Shown: one piece after another, positions 1 through 8,669 of the stretch
How positions within the stretch are numbered: position 1 is the first letter of the stretch
Layout: each line of letters starts with the position of its first letter
Source of the DNA: Mycolicibacter engbaekii
GTDB lineage: Bacteria > Actinomycetota > Actinomycetes > Mycobacteriales > Mycobacteriaceae
Length of the DNA stretch: 64,000 nucleotides
Reading direction: 5' to 3'
Assembly: GCF_002101585.1 (NCBI RefSeq)
Contig: NZ_LQOT01000021.1
Span: forward strand, 50,789-114,788
Program-made: the position numbers and the translations under genes
Notes under the pieces: model-generated
Databases searched by the model: none
The model's input: the letters and a program-made list of their open reading frames with translations, nothing else
Told to the model about the DNA's origin: nothing

Positions 1-795
1 CACCGCATCGTGGCCGTCGGGTCCGCGCTCGATCTTGAACGCCTGGTGCCCGATCCGGGTGTCGAGAACCTCCCGGGTCTGTTTGTCCACGACATAGGTG
101 TCGGGTTGCACTTTGCCTGCCACGACGACTTCTCCTTGGCCGACGGCGGCTTCAATGACGACTTGGCCGCGCTCGCCGGTGCCGGGGTTGGTGGTGAATG
201 CCACCCCGGACTGTTCGGCGGCGATCATCTCCTGAACCACCACCGCCATGGCGGGCTCCGCGTCGAATCCTCGGCTCGCTCGGTAGCTGACCACCCGCGG
301 CGTGAAAAGCGATGCCCAGCAACGCTCCACGGCATGAACCAGAGCGTCGTCGCCGGTCACATTGGTGAGCGTCTGGTTCATGCCGGCGAATGAGGCGTCC
401 CGCCCGTCTTCGCCGGTCGCCGAAGAACGCACCGCGACAACCCGATTCGCTCCGAGCCGATGGTAGGCGTCCAGGAGTTGCCGGCGAACCGGATCTGCGA
501 CACCGGCTTTGGTGACCAAATGCTGCATCCGCTGGCACAGCTCGGCCAGCGCGGCGCTGTCATCGATGCGCTCGAGAGCCTCGCGGTGCAGGGCAGCCAC
601 TTCGGTGTCGACTCCCCCGGCTTGCAGCGACACCAGGTAGCCGCTGCGCAGCAACACAAATCCCGGGGGAACCGGAAGACCCGCGTTGACCAGTTCACCC
701 AGATTGGCGCCCTTGCCGCCGGCCTCCTCCGCATCGGCGAGCCCCAACGCCGAGAAATCTCGAACACACGTGTCGGCATCGACCGCTACTGCCAT
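1..795 (-). CDS. ppsA: PEP synthase / pyruvate, water dikinase (N-terminal part, runs off window)
   Basis: This is the first 265 codons of a phosphoenolpyruvate synthase-like enzyme; the gene continues beyond base 1. The frame is open from the ATG at 795 to the edge, and AGGGAGAA lies just upstream as ribosome binding site. The visible part is the ATP-binding (PPDK_N) domain, with GGKGANLGEL near residue 28 and the family signature RSSATGEDGRDASFAGMNQT near residue 120. The enzyme family makes PEP from pyruvate with ATP and feeds gluconeogenesis. The phosphohistidine and PEP-binding domains lie outside the window, so it could also be a PPDK-like relative. It is divergent from a Usp gene and lies at the edge of a DosR-type gene set, which suggests hypoxic induction (inference). 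Confidence 0.85.
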   Translation of the reverse strand, partial: MAVAVDADTCVRDFSALGLADAEEAGGKGANLGELVNAGLPVPPGFVLLRSGYLVSLQAGGVDTEVAALHREALERIDDSAALAELCQRMQHLVTKAGVADPVRRQLLDAYHRLGANRVVAVRSSATGEDGRDASFAGMNQTLTNVTGDDALVHAVERCWASLFTPRVVSYRASRGFDAEPAMAVVVQEMIAAEQSGVAFTTNPGTGERGQVVIEAAVGQGEVVVAGKVQPDTYVVDKQTREVLDTRIGHQAFKIERGPDGHDAV

Positions 796-1009
796 CTCTG
801 GTTCTCCCTTCTGGTCGGTAGCGTTTCGGGTGCTGCGCGATCGCGCCGCCGCCTGCCCCGTGACGGTGCCGCCCGGTGTCGCGAGCGGCCCAGCGTCGAG
901 TCTCGGTCAGCGGGTCCGGCAGCGGAGCGGCCGAAAGGCCGCAGTTTCGGCGGAATTGGGCCCCAACTCCGCGCAACCCCGCGTGAAAGGGACCATCGCC
1001 GACCTTTCG

Positions 1010-1024
1010 GGGGCCAACGGCCCT
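1010..1024 (+). promoter_or_regulatory. Candidate DosR box (variant)
   Basis: GGGGCCAACGGCCCT matches 9 of 12 fixed positions of the DosR consensus GGGACTTNNGNCCCT. It lies 61 bp upstream of the usp start at 1086, in the divergent region shared with the PEP synthase gene. A weaker match, GGGACCATCGCCGAC, begins at 990. The assignment is an inference from motif and neighbourhood. Confidence 0.45.
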
Positions 1025-1085
1025 CTGGGAAATGTCCGCACCTGCGTAGCGTCGCGTGACGAGCCCGGTGAGCGGAAGGATGCCG

Positions 1086-1889
1086 ATGAGCGAATCGATG
1101 TCATCACAGTCGGTCGTGGTCGGCATCGATGGTTCGGAGGCGGCCGCCCATGCGGCGACGTGGGCGGCTCTTGAGGCCGGCGCGCGCGGCCTGCCCCTGC
1201 GCCTGGTTCACGTCATCGCCGAGGAGGCCGCCGAAACCGCGCCCACACAGCCGGATCTGGGCGTGGAGTACGCCGAAACGGTGCTGCGCGATGTCGACCT
1301 GCTGCTCCGGGAGAAAGCGTCCGAGCTCAAGGTCGAGACCGCGATGCCGCATGGGCCGCCCGGATCCGCCCTGATCGACGAATCACGCGAAGCGGCAATG
1401 GTGTGCGTGGGTTCCGTCGGGATCGGGTGCTTGAGCCGCGCGATCTTCGGGTCGACCGCTGCCGAACTGGCCCAGGGCGCGCACTGCCCGGTGGCAGTCA
1501 TCCGCGCCCACGGTGGCACAGGCGCAGCGCGGGGGTGGATCGCGGTCGCTGTCGATCACACCCCGGGCGACGACCTGCTGCTGGAGCACGCCTTCCGGGA
1601 AGCGCAGCTACGCGATGCACCGATCCTGGCGATAGAGAGCAAGCCGTGGCGGCGCGTCGGCCGGCACACCCTTCGGATCGAGCATTGGGCATCGCGTTAT
1701 CCCGGGGTGCGCATTCGGCTCACCCCCCTGCGGCGCGGACTACCGGACGCGCTGGGCCAGATCGGCGAACCTGTCCAGCTCGCAGTCATCGGCAAGCACG
1801 ACGCCGACGATGTGCCCCGGATCGTGGGCCTGCCCGACGTCGGTGTCATCGAACCGGCCGGTAGCTCGGTGCTGGTGGTGCGCGACTGA
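1086..1889 (+). CDS. Universal stress protein, tandem Usp domains
   Basis: A 267-residue protein of two tandem Usp (alpha/beta, UspA-like) domains, roughly residues 6-140 and 150-265. The first domain carries the exact ATP-binding signature G-2x-G-9x-G-S/T (GSVGIGCLSRAIFGST). The second domain lacks a clear copy. I chose the ATG at 1086 because GGAAGGA ends 5 bases before it; the in-frame ATG at 1080 would sit inside that Shine-Dalgarno stretch. The family includes the DosR-regulated mycobacterial Usp proteins (Rv2623/Rv2028c type), which bind ATP and restrain growth in non-replicating cells. It converges on dosS with only 6 bases between them. Confidence 0.9.
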   Translation: MSESMSSQSVVVGIDGSEAAAHAATWAALEAGARGLPLRLVHVIAEEAAETAPTQPDLGVEYAETVLRDVDLLLREKASELKVETAMPHGPPGSALIDESREAAMVCVGSVGIGCLSRAIFGSTAAELAQGAHCPVAVIRAHGGTGAARGWIAVAVDHTPGDDLLLEHAFREAQLRDAPILAIESKPWRRVGRHTLRIEHWASRYPGVRIRLTPLRRGLPDALGQIGEPVQLAVIGKHDADDVPRIVGLPDVGVIEPAGSSVLVVRD

Positions 1890-1895
1890 GACCAG

Positions 1896-3626
1896 CTAAC
1901 GGCCGGCCAGCGGAGCGCTCCAGTGCACGCGGGTTCCCCCTTCGGGCTGCGAGCTGATCTCGCAGGCACCGCCCAGAAGTTGGGCGCGGGTCACCATGTT
2001 GGCCAGGCCGCTGTGGCGGTGATTGTCCGCCGGGATACCGTGCCCGTTGTCGGTGACGACGATGTTCAGACTGTCGGTCACGCTGATCGCGACGCTGACC
2101 CGAGTGGCCCCGGAGTGCCGGCAGACGTTGCTGACGGCTTCCATGATCACGGCCTCGGCGTGCTCGGCCAGTTCGTCGGCGACGAGCGTCACCGATCCGT
2201 CGACGCGCACCGTCGCGACGATGTCGCGATTCTCCGTCAGGCGCGCGACCTCATCCTGAACGCGCTTCTGGAAACCCCCGTCAAGGGCCGCCCGGGATTT
2301 GAGCCGGAAGATCGTCGTTCGGATCTCGGCGATGATGGTCTGCAGGTCGTCGATCGTGGCGTCGAGCCGGGCGACGACCTCCGGTGAATGCGCCAGGGCC
2401 AGCGTGCCCTGCAGGTCCAGCCCAGCGGCGAACAACTGCTGGATGACGTGATCGTGCAAGTCATGGGCGATGCGTTCGCGGTCGGCCAGAATGTCGCGTT
2501 CACGCGCCCAGGCACGCCCGCGGGCCACCACGACGGCGACGGCGGCGCGACGCGCGAAGTCATACACCAGGTCCAGGTCCGACTCGTCGAAAGCGCGGTG
2601 ATTCGCGTTGCGGGCGATCGCGAGCACTCCGAGCGTCTCCCCGTCGGAGCGCAGCGCCACCACCACCACCGGGCGCTGTCCGACGTCGGTGAACCCGGGG
2701 ATCGGGATGTCGAGGGCTTCGGTGATCAAGGGCCTGCCGGACCGGAAGACGCTGCCGGTGGTGGAGCCGTCCACCGCGATCTTCTGGCGGATCACCTCGT
2801 CGGCGTTGAGTCCGGCTGCTGCGGCCACGGTCAGGGTTCCCACGTCGGCGATGGGCAGACTCGCGTCGGCCGGAACCATCACGATCGCCTGCTCGGCCGA
2901 GGCGAGCTCGCAGACACGCTCGGCGATGATCTGCAGTGGCTCTGATCGCATCGCCGGTCCGGTGGAGTCCGACAACAGCGCGGTGGTGATGTCGCGGCTG
3001 GCCTCGATCCAATGCGCCGACGCGCGCAGGTGTTCCACCATACGAGCGTTGTCGACGGCGACCGCTGCCGCGGTCGCCAAAGCGACGGCCACCTTCTCGT
3101 CGGACTCGGCGAATGTGCGGCCCGACTGCTCGTGGGTCAGGTAAAGGTTGCCGATCAGGACACCGGAGGTGATGAGGGGCACGCTGAGCAGCGCCCGCAT
3201 CGGCGGATGGTGTTCGGGGAACCCGACCGCGGCCGGGTGAGCGGTCAGGTCGGCCAGCCGCAGCGGCTCGGACTCGACGAGTGAGGCGTCCAGGACGCCC
3301 TTGCCGATGGGCAGATGGCCGATCCGGCGGATCGTCTGCTCGTCGAGGCCGGCGTGGATGAACTCGATGAGATTGCCCTGCGGACCGCGGATCGCCAGAG
3401 CGCCGTAGCGCGCCGAGGTCAGCTTCATCGCGGCCACGACGACCCGGTGAAGCGTGGTGTTGAGGTGCAGGTCGGAGCCGATCTCAAGGATCACCGCGAG
3501 CAGATGCTCCATCTGGTCCCGCGTGACGGCGAGCTCATCGAGCTGGTGATGCATGCGGTCGATGAGGGACCGATCTCCGAGCCCCCGGAACGCCGATTCG
3601 CTGTCTCCGCCGTCCATCCGACCCAT
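1896..3626 (-). CDS. dosS: Haem GAF sensor histidine kinase, DosS/DevS type
   Basis: A 576-residue cytoplasmic redox/hypoxia sensor kinase. The order is a short N-terminal helix, GAF-A (about 45-195), GAF-B (about 215-365), a HisKA_3 dimerisation helix with phospho-acceptor motif RIAHDLHDHVIQQLFAAGL, and a HATPase domain with DNGHGIP. In GAF-A the segment GFPEHHPPM aligns with GFPPYHPPM of M. tuberculosis DosS, placing the proximal haem-ligand histidine (His149 there) at His140 here. The start at 3626 has GCGGAAAGA upstream and gives the family length (578 in M. tuberculosis); a longer reading frame upstream is not needed. Its cognate regulator gene dosR is about 8 kb away on the other strand, unlike the dosR-dosS operon of M. 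tuberculosis. Confidence 0.93.
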   Translation of the reverse strand: MGRMDGGDSESAFRGLGDRSLIDRMHHQLDELAVTRDQMEHLLAVILEIGSDLHLNTTLHRVVVAAMKLTSARYGALAIRGPQGNLIEFIHAGLDEQTIRRIGHLPIGKGVLDASLVESEPLRLADLTAHPAAVGFPEHHPPMRALLSVPLITSGVLIGNLYLTHEQSGRTFAESDEKVAVALATAAAVAVDNARMVEHLRASAHWIEASRDITTALLSDSTGPAMRSEPLQIIAERVCELASAEQAIVMVPADASLPIADVGTLTVAAAAGLNADEVIRQKIAVDGSTTGSVFRSGRPLITEALDIPIPGFTDVGQRPVVVVALRSDGETLGVLAIARNANHRAFDESDLDLVYDFARRAAVAVVVARGRAWARERDILADRERIAHDLHDHVIQQLFAAGLDLQGTLALAHSPEVVARLDATIDDLQTIIAEIRTTIFRLKSRAALDGGFQKRVQDEVARLTENRDIVATVRVDGSVTLVADELAEHAEAVIMEAVSNVCRHSGATRVSVAISVTDSLNIVVTDNGHGIPADNHRHSGLANMVTRAQLLGGACEISSQPEGGTRVHWSAPLAGR

Positions 3627-3780
3627 TCTTTCCGCGGAGCGAAGAGCTAGTGCCTGCAAACCGTGCGCACGCCGCAACACGGGCACACGACCGTCCAGCA
3701 ATATGCTGACACAACCACGGCCGGCAGGCGATACCTTGCTGCTCAGGCTGCTCACGGCAGGCGCGCCGGGCCCCTCGGGC

Positions 3781-4764
3781 TTACGCCGAGAGGCCTAGCA
3801 CCTCGCTGGGCTCGGCAACCAGAGCGAACAGGTTTTCCACCGCCGAACGGCTGCACACCGCGGTACCCGGTGTCATCAGCATCGCCGCACCCGCCGCAAT
3901 GCCCCACTGGACTGACTTGACCAGCGGCCAGCCCCGACTCAGGCCGACGGCGATCGCGGCGACCATCGCATCGCCGGCACCGACCCCGCTGCCTCCCCGC
4001 ATCCGGACGGCGGAGAATCGGTAGCTTCCCGCAGGGGCGGCAAGTAGTGCTCCCTCGGCCCCCAGCGACACGACCACGGCGGCTGCCCGTCGCTGCTCGA
4101 TGAGCTGGTGGGCGGCCGTCAGCCGGTCGGTCTCGGTGACCAGGTCGCGGCCGACACATTCCGAGAGTTCCCGCACGCTGGCCTTGAGCAGGAACACCCC
4201 CGACCGGATCTGCCGCAGCCCACCTCCGGAGGTGTCGAGAATCAACGGGACTCCGGCATGCCGGCACACGTCGGCAACACGCTGGTAGTAGTTGGCGGGC
4301 ACGCCGGGCGGAAGGCTGCCGCTGGCCACCACGAACCCCGCCGATGCGGTCGCCGCGCGGAGCTGGTCCAAGCAGTACACCTGTTCGGCAAACGTCATTC
4401 GGGCACCGGGCAGCACGAAGCGATACTGCCCTCCGGTGCTTTGCTCGTCGATGGTGAAGCTCTCCCTGGTCGGTTCGGCGATCGGGACGCGGGCTACGGG
4501 CACGCGGGCCTGTTCCAGTAATTCCGTGACCAACCCGCCGCTCGGTCCGCCGGCGGCCAGGATCGCCAACACGGGTGCACCGAGAACGTGCGCGATGCGG
4601 GCGACGTTGACACCGCCCCCGCCCGGGTCGTAGCGGGCGGGCCGGCAGCGCAGCTTTTCGGTCGGGCGCACCCGGTCGATGCTGGTGGTGATGTCGAGTG
4701 CGGGATTCAACGTCAGTGTGACGATCCGCGTTGCTCGAACCGCGGACCGGGCCGGAGTCTTCAT
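3781..4764 (-). CDS. pfkB: PfkB-family 6-phosphofructokinase
   Basis: A 327-residue ribokinase-superfamily sugar kinase, close to Rv2029c. Early residues TLTLNPALDIT and the GGGGVNVARIAHVLG stretch are the substrate-binding part of the PfkB fold. GSGVGAGDAM near the C-terminus holds the anion hole and catalytic Asp. It would phosphorylate fructose-6-phosphate in glycolysis during dormancy. The start at 4764 is ATG with GGAAGCGG about 8 bases upstream; the frame is open further upstream but that part lies inside the neighbouring gene. It follows the Rv2030c-type gene by 29 bases on the same strand, the same pairing as in M. tuberculosis, so the two are probably one transcript. Confidence 0.92.
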   Translation of the reverse strand: MKTPARSAVRATRIVTLTLNPALDITTSIDRVRPTEKLRCRPARYDPGGGGVNVARIAHVLGAPVLAILAAGGPSGGLVTELLEQARVPVARVPIAEPTRESFTIDEQSTGGQYRFVLPGARMTFAEQVYCLDQLRAATASAGFVVASGSLPPGVPANYYQRVADVCRHAGVPLILDTSGGGLRQIRSGVFLLKASVRELSECVGRDLVTETDRLTAAHQLIEQRRAAAVVVSLGAEGALLAAPAGSYRFSAVRMRGGSGVGAGDAMVAAIAVGLSRGWPLVKSVQWGIAAGAAMLMTPGTAVCSRSAVENLFALVAEPSEVLGLSA

Positions 4765-4793
4765 GATCAACCGCTTCCGTTCGTCCGCGACGG

Positions 4794-6830
4794 CTACAGA
4801 CCGCTCGGATAGGTCTCGGGGGTCTGGCCGGCGATCCAGAGGCTCGTCACCTCCAGCGGCTCCAGCGCGCGCGTCTGATCGATGTGGATGATCGCGTCGA
4901 ACTGGTCGGTCGGCCGCACATGGAAGTAGTGACTTTGCCGCTCGGTCGCGGGTTGATAGATCACTCCGATGGCGCGACCCAACCGCACCGCTTCCAGCGG
5001 ATCGGCGGCAGGCACCGCCGGCATGGGCACCAGGAACGCCGGTTTTCCGGTGGCATGGAAGAGATCTTCGATGCTGCCGGGCAACGCCGGGCGGACCACT
5101 TTGCGTTCGGCCGGTCCGCCCCACTCGCTGGCGGCGGTCACCGTTCCCGAATAGGTGCTGAACCCGATGAGGCGCACCTGGTCGTTGTGTCGCTCACGGA
5201 CCAGCTGACCGAGGGTGAGCTGGCCGTCACCGGCCATCTCGGTGGCTCGGGCGTCCCCCACGTGGGAGTTGTGCGCCCAGACCACGATGCGGGCCGGTGC
5301 GTCGGCGTCGCGGCCGCGGTCGGCATGGGCCAGCAGCGCCTCCAGGGTCTGGGCCATGTGCCGGTCGCGGATATTCCACGACGAGACGCGGCCGCTGAAC
5401 ATGGTCCGGTAGTACTCCTCGGCGTTCCGGACGGTTTGGGCGTTCTGCAGCGCATAGAACAGTTCGTCTTCGGCGACCGGTCCGTCCCGCTGCACATAGT
5501 TCGCCGCGTCGCGCTGCATTTCGATCAGTTGCTCTACGGCTTCTCCCTCGCATGACGGACCGGCGCCGAACGCCGCACCGAATCCGTACGCCTGGCCGTC
5601 GTCGGCGCAGGCATGGTCGAAGCAGGCGTAGCGCGCGCGGGCCCGCTCCGCCGCGACCGGGTCGACGGTGTCCAGGTAGGTGATCACTTCGTCGATCGAG
5701 CGATGCAGGCTGTACAGGTCAAGCCCGTAGAAGCCGGTTTGGCGCCGATCGTCCGATCTGCGGTCCCGGTTGTGGGCGCGTAGCCAATCGACGAATCCGG
5801 CGACCACCGTGTTGCGCCACATCCAGGCCGGGAATCGCTGAAAGCCGCTCAGCGCGGCATCGGCGGTCTGGTCCTCGCCGAGGCCCCGGACGTAGCGGTT
5901 CACCCGGTAGGCATCCGGCCAGTCCGCCTCGGCGGCCACCGCGCAGAAGCCCTTCGCTGTGATCAGCCACTTCGTGATCTCGGCGCGGGCGGCGTAGAAC
6001 TCGTGCGTGCCGTGCGAGCTTTCGCCGATCAACACGATCCGCGCATCGCCGATCAGCTCTTCCAGCGCAACCTGTGGGGGGACCCCGGCCGGTGCCTCCA
6101 CGGCGACACCGCCGACGATCTGCGCGGCGGTCGGCGCCGCGGGTGCCTGGTGCCGGGTGGTCGGGGTGGTCAGAAGCCGGCGGACCTCTTCGTCGGTGAC
6201 CTGGGTGAAGTCCCAGAACGATTCGCCGACGGCGAAGAAGGGGGTGGGCATCGTGGCGCAGACCACCTCGTCGACGAGGCCGGCGAACTCCCGGCAGGTC
6301 GATTCGGGGGCTGCCGGAACGGCGACGACCAGACGGGCCGGTTCGGCGTCCCGCAGCGCCTGCACCGCGGCGAACATGCTCGCGCCGGTGGCCAGCCCGT
6401 CGTCGACCAGGATGACGGTCCGGCCGGCCACGTCGCGGGGCGGGCGATCACCGCGATAGGCGGCCTCCCGGCGGGACAGCTCCCGGCCTTCCCGGTCGGC
6501 GATGTCGCGTAGCTGTTGCGGCGTGATCTTCAGGGCGCGCACCATGTCGTCGTTGACCACCACGCGGCCCCCGCTGGCCAGCGCGCCCACCGCGAATTCC
6601 TCGTGGCCGGGCGCTCCGAGTTTGCGCACGATGAACGCGTCCAGAGGGGCCCGGAGCGCCGCCGCGACTTCCCACGCGACCGGGATTCCGCCGCGCGCCA
6701 GGCCGAGGACGATCACGTCGTCACGGTCTCGGTAGGCCTCGAGCAGATCGGCCAGCACCTGGCCGGCTTCGGTGCGGTCACGGAATATGCGCCGCGGTTG
6801 CCGCCTTCGGACTTCGGCTGCGCTCGTCAT
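4794..6830 (-). CDS. Phosphoribosyltransferase-erythromycin esterase fusion (Rv2030c type)
   Basis: A 678-residue two-domain protein. Residues 10-215 form a phosphoribosyltransferase fold, with [13 protein letters not shown] near 42 and PRPP loop [13 protein letters not shown] at 139-151. Residues about 250-670 form an erythromycin esterase-like domain, with [12 protein letters not shown] and [17 protein letters not shown] carrying the conserved Glu/His pattern. M. tuberculosis Rv2030c has the same fusion and length and is one of the strongly DosR-induced genes; its physiological substrate is unknown, so a macrolide-resistance role should not be assumed. It is divergent from hspX across 304 bases and heads a probable operon with pfkB. 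Confidence 0.92.
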   Translation of the reverse strand: MTSAAEVRRRQPRRIFRDRTEAGQVLADLLEAYRDRDDVIVLGLARGGIPVAWEVAAALRAPLDAFIVRKLGAPGHEEFAVGALASGGRVVVNDDMVRALKITPQQLRDIADREGRELSRREAAYRGDRPPRDVAGRTVILVDDGLATGASMFAAVQALRDAEPARLVVAVPAAPESTCREFAGLVDEVVCATMPTPFFAVGESFWDFTQVTDEEVRRLLTTPTTRHQAPAAPTAAQIVGGVAVEAPAGVPPQVALEELIGDARIVLIGESSHGTHEFYAARAEITKWLITAKGFCAVAAEADWPDAYRVNRYVRGLGEDQTADAALSGFQRFPAWMWRNTVVAGFVDWLRAHNRDRRSDDRRQTGFYGLDLYSLHRSIDEVITYLDTVDPVAAERARARYACFDHACADDGQAYGFGAAFGAGPSCEGEAVEQLIEMQRDAANYVQRDGPVAEDELFYALQNAQTVRNAEEYYRTMFSGRVSSWNIRDRHMAQTLEALLAHADRGRDADAPARIVVWAHNSHVGDARATEMAGDGQLTLGQLVRERHNDQVRLIGFSTYSGTVTAASEWGGPAERKVVRPALPGSIEDLFHATGKPAFLVPMPAVPAADPLEAVRLGRAIGVIYQPATERQSHYFHVRPTDQFDAIIHIDQTRALEPLEVTSLWIAGQTPETYPSGL

Positions 6831-6913
6831 CGCAGTTCACCGGTCATGGCGCCATCTCCGATTGGTCTAGGACTGACAACACTGATCTGACCCAGTGGGG
6901 GCCGGGTCGGGGA

Positions 6914-6928
6914 AGGGCATGAGGTCCC
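6914..6928 (-). promoter_or_regulatory. Candidate DosR box, reading toward the Rv2030c-type gene
   Basis: On the minus strand this is GGGACCTCATGCCCT, matching the consensus GGGACTTNNGNCCCT at 10 of 12 fixed positions, including both GGGAC and CCCT half-site cores. It lies 84 bases upstream of the start at 6830. Confidence 0.55.
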
Positions 6929-7053
6929 GATTCCAGGGGCCGTTGGTCGAAGGATCTCGGAACCGTTCTGGCCCGGTGGTGACGACCATGAATTTTGTCG
7001 CCGGCGCAGGACGCCGGATTCGTCTGGATGACGACGAATACCCCTACGGCGTG

Positions 7054-7068
7054 GGGACTTCCGGCCCT
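7054..7068 (+). promoter_or_regulatory. DosR box upstream of hspX (perfect match)
   Basis: GGGACTTCCGGCCCT matches every fixed position of the DosR consensus GGGACTTNNGNCCCT. It ends 66 bases before the hspX ATG, a plausible place for an activator site. This is the best regulatory match in the island. Confidence 0.85.
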
Positions 7069-7134
7069 GCCCGCCGGAGCCACATGCGAGTCGAATCAAG
7101 AGATCGACCAGACCACAAAGATCCGAGGACCATC

Positions 7135-7572
7135 ATGAAAAACCTCCCCGCCGCCAACGCTTCGCGCCGTTCCCTGCTTCCGGGACTCGTCGAGCTGTTC
7201 AGCGGATTTCCGTCCTGGGCCGGTCAATGGCCCGCGCCGGAAGAACACCTCATCCGCCTCGAAGACCAGGTGGAAGACGGGCACTACGTCGTTCGGGCCG
7301 AACTACCGGGTATGGATCCCGCCAAGGACATCGACATCACCGTTCGCGACGGCCGCCTGACCATCAAGGCCGAGCGCACCGAGAAGAACCAGGGCGAAGG
7401 GCGTTCGGAGTTCTCCTACGGCTCCTTCACCCGATCCGTCTCGCTGCCCCCCGGCGCCAACGAGGAAGACATCAGCGCCTCCTACGACAAGGGGATTCTG
7501 ACGGTCTCGGTGGCGGTTCCCAAGCCGGCCGCACCAGCCGAGAAGCACATCAAGGTCAAAGCCGCCAGCTGA
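7135..7572 (+). CDS. hspX: Alpha-crystallin small heat shock protein HspX (Acr, 16 kDa antigen)
   Basis: A 145-residue ATP-independent chaperone of the Hsp20 family. Residues about 42-138 form the alpha-crystallin domain, with VRAELPGMDP, GRLTIKAERTE, YGSFTRSVSLP and KGILTVSVAVP. These segments closely match M. tuberculosis HspX. The ATG at 7135 follows CCGAGGA at 7 bases; an open frame extends upstream to 6895 but has no matching protein segment. A perfect DosR box lies upstream and a strong hairpin follows the stop. The protein is expected to accumulate under hypoxia or nitric oxide and to coat aggregating proteins and the cell wall. Confidence 0.95.
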   Translation: MKNLPAANASRRSLLPGLVELFSGFPSWAGQWPAPEEHLIRLEDQVEDGHYVVRAELPGMDPAKDIDITVRDGRLTIKAERTEKNQGEGRSEFSYGSFTRSVSLPPGANEEDISASYDKGILTVSVAVPKPAAPAEKHIKVKAAS

Positions 7573-7592
7573 CCCCGGCACGCAGCGCTGGA

Positions 7593-7637
7593 CAGTGGCG
7601 CGGCGTGGCGTCCGCCCCGCGGACCGCCGCGCCACTG
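7593..7637. terminator. Bidirectional hairpin between hspX and hypD remnant
   Basis: Arms CAGTGGCGCGGCG and CGCCGCGCCACTG pair perfectly (13 bp), and an inner GTCCGC/GCGGAC pair closes the loop. There is no U-tract on either side, which is usual in mycobacteria. It separates two convergent genes. Confidence 0.7.
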
Positions 7638-7669
7638 CGCAGTGCTTCCCGAAGCCACCCCAAGTCAGA

Positions 7670-8580
7670 TCAAGCCCCGCGTCCTGCTGCCGCGTCGCCG
7701 AGCCGGCCATAGTTGTAGTAGGCCGCGCATGCCCCCTCCGGGGACACCATGCACGTCCCGATCGGGGTTTCGGGGGTACACGCCGTGCCGAATACCTTGC
7801 ACTCCCATGGTTTGAGCACCCCCTTGAGCACCTCACCACACTGACATGCCTTCGGATCGGCGACGCGGACAGCGGGCATCGAGAACTGCTCTTCGGCGTC
7901 GAACTCAGCGAAATCGGGGCGTAGACGCAGGGCGCTTTGGGAGATGAAGCCCAATCCACGCCATTCGAAATACGAGCGAAGCGCGAACACCTGAGCCATC
8001 AACGCCAGCGCGGCCGGATTGCCGCCGCTGCGAACCACCCGGCAATACTGGTTCTCGATCTCGCAGCGGCCCTCCCGAAGCTGGGTGAGCAGCATGGCCA
8101 CGGCCGCCAGGATGTCCAGCGGTTCGAAACCACTGATCACCAATGGCTTTCGATAGACCTCCGCGACGAACCGGTAGGGCTTGTCCCCCACCACGGTCGA
8201 AACGTGACCCGGTCCGATGAAGCCGGAAAGCCGAAGGTCGGCCGACTGCAGAATCGCCTTGATCGGGGGAATGATCAGTACGTGGTTGCAGAACACGGTG
8301 AAATTGGTCAGGCCCAGTTCACGGGCGCGAAGCAGCGTCACCGCTGTTGACGGCGCCGTGGTCTCGAAGCCGACCGCGAAAAACACCACCCGTTTGCCCG
8401 GGTGTCGCGCGGCGATCTCGAGTGAATCCAGGGGCGAGTAGACGAACCGGACATCGGCGCCTCGGGCCTTTGCGTCCAGCAGGCTTCCGTGCGATCCGGG
8501 CACCCGCATCATGTCGCCGAAGCAGGTGAAGATGACGTCGGGCTGCCCGGCCAGCCAGATGGCGTCGTCGATACGGCCCC
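7670..8580 (-). pseudogene. hypD: hypD, 5'-truncated [NiFe]-hydrogenase maturation gene
   Basis: About 303 codons of HypD, the iron-sulfur scaffold protein that helps build the Fe(CN)2CO group of [NiFe]-hydrogenases. The recognisable protein begins at [20 protein letters not shown] and continues to the normal C-terminus with its cysteine cluster (KACQCGEVLKG, WECKVFG, ACTPETPIGTCMV). Full-length HypD is about 370-380 residues. The missing N-terminal part holds the essential CGxH and GPGCPVC motifs, and neither appears in the frame upstream. Translation could start only at internal ATGs such as 8512. The 5' side is joined to hyhG sequence at about 8580. It is a remnant and almost certainly non-functional. 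Confidence 0.85.
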
Positions 8581-8669
8581 ACGACCCGGCTCCGGACCCG
8601 GTAGGGCACCGGGGCCATCGGCGATCGCGGCGGGATCTGCGGTTCACCACGGTCCCCGCTGTCAAGCAT
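8581..8669 (-). pseudogene. hyhG: hyhG remnant (hydrogenase FAD/NAD-binding gamma subunit, N-terminal ~30 codons)
   Basis: The ATG at 8669 overlaps the hyhB stop by 8 bases (ATGCTTGA), the coupling expected for the next subunit gene. The first 28 residues end with [11 protein letters not shown], which resembles the N-terminus of the ferredoxin-reductase-like gamma subunits of group 3b hydrogenases (pattern P-x-P-Y-R-V). After about residue 29 the frame runs out of phase into hypD sequence and stays open only as a shadow to 8319. The identification rests on a short segment plus operon position. Confidence 0.6.

Larger units (their letters stand above)
6831..7134. other. Divergent promoter region of the Rv2030c-type gene and hspX
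   Basis: These 304 bases contain no convincing gene. They hold two DosR-box candidates (6914-6928 and 7054-7068), spaced and placed so that one could serve each direction. The short reading frames here are shadows. In M. tuberculosis hspX and Rv2030c are co-directional, so a divergent arrangement is different. Confidence 0.7.

Noticed and set aside
4794..6830. Erythromycin resistance gene
   Set aside because: The esterase domain is fused to a phosphoribosyltransferase exactly as in Rv2030c, a dormancy protein not shown to hydrolyse macrolides.
8319..8669. 116-codon frame starting at the hyhG ATG as a new chimeric protein
   Set aside because: Only the first ~29 codons resemble a protein family; the rest is hypD read out of frame. 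It is treated as a pseudogene product.
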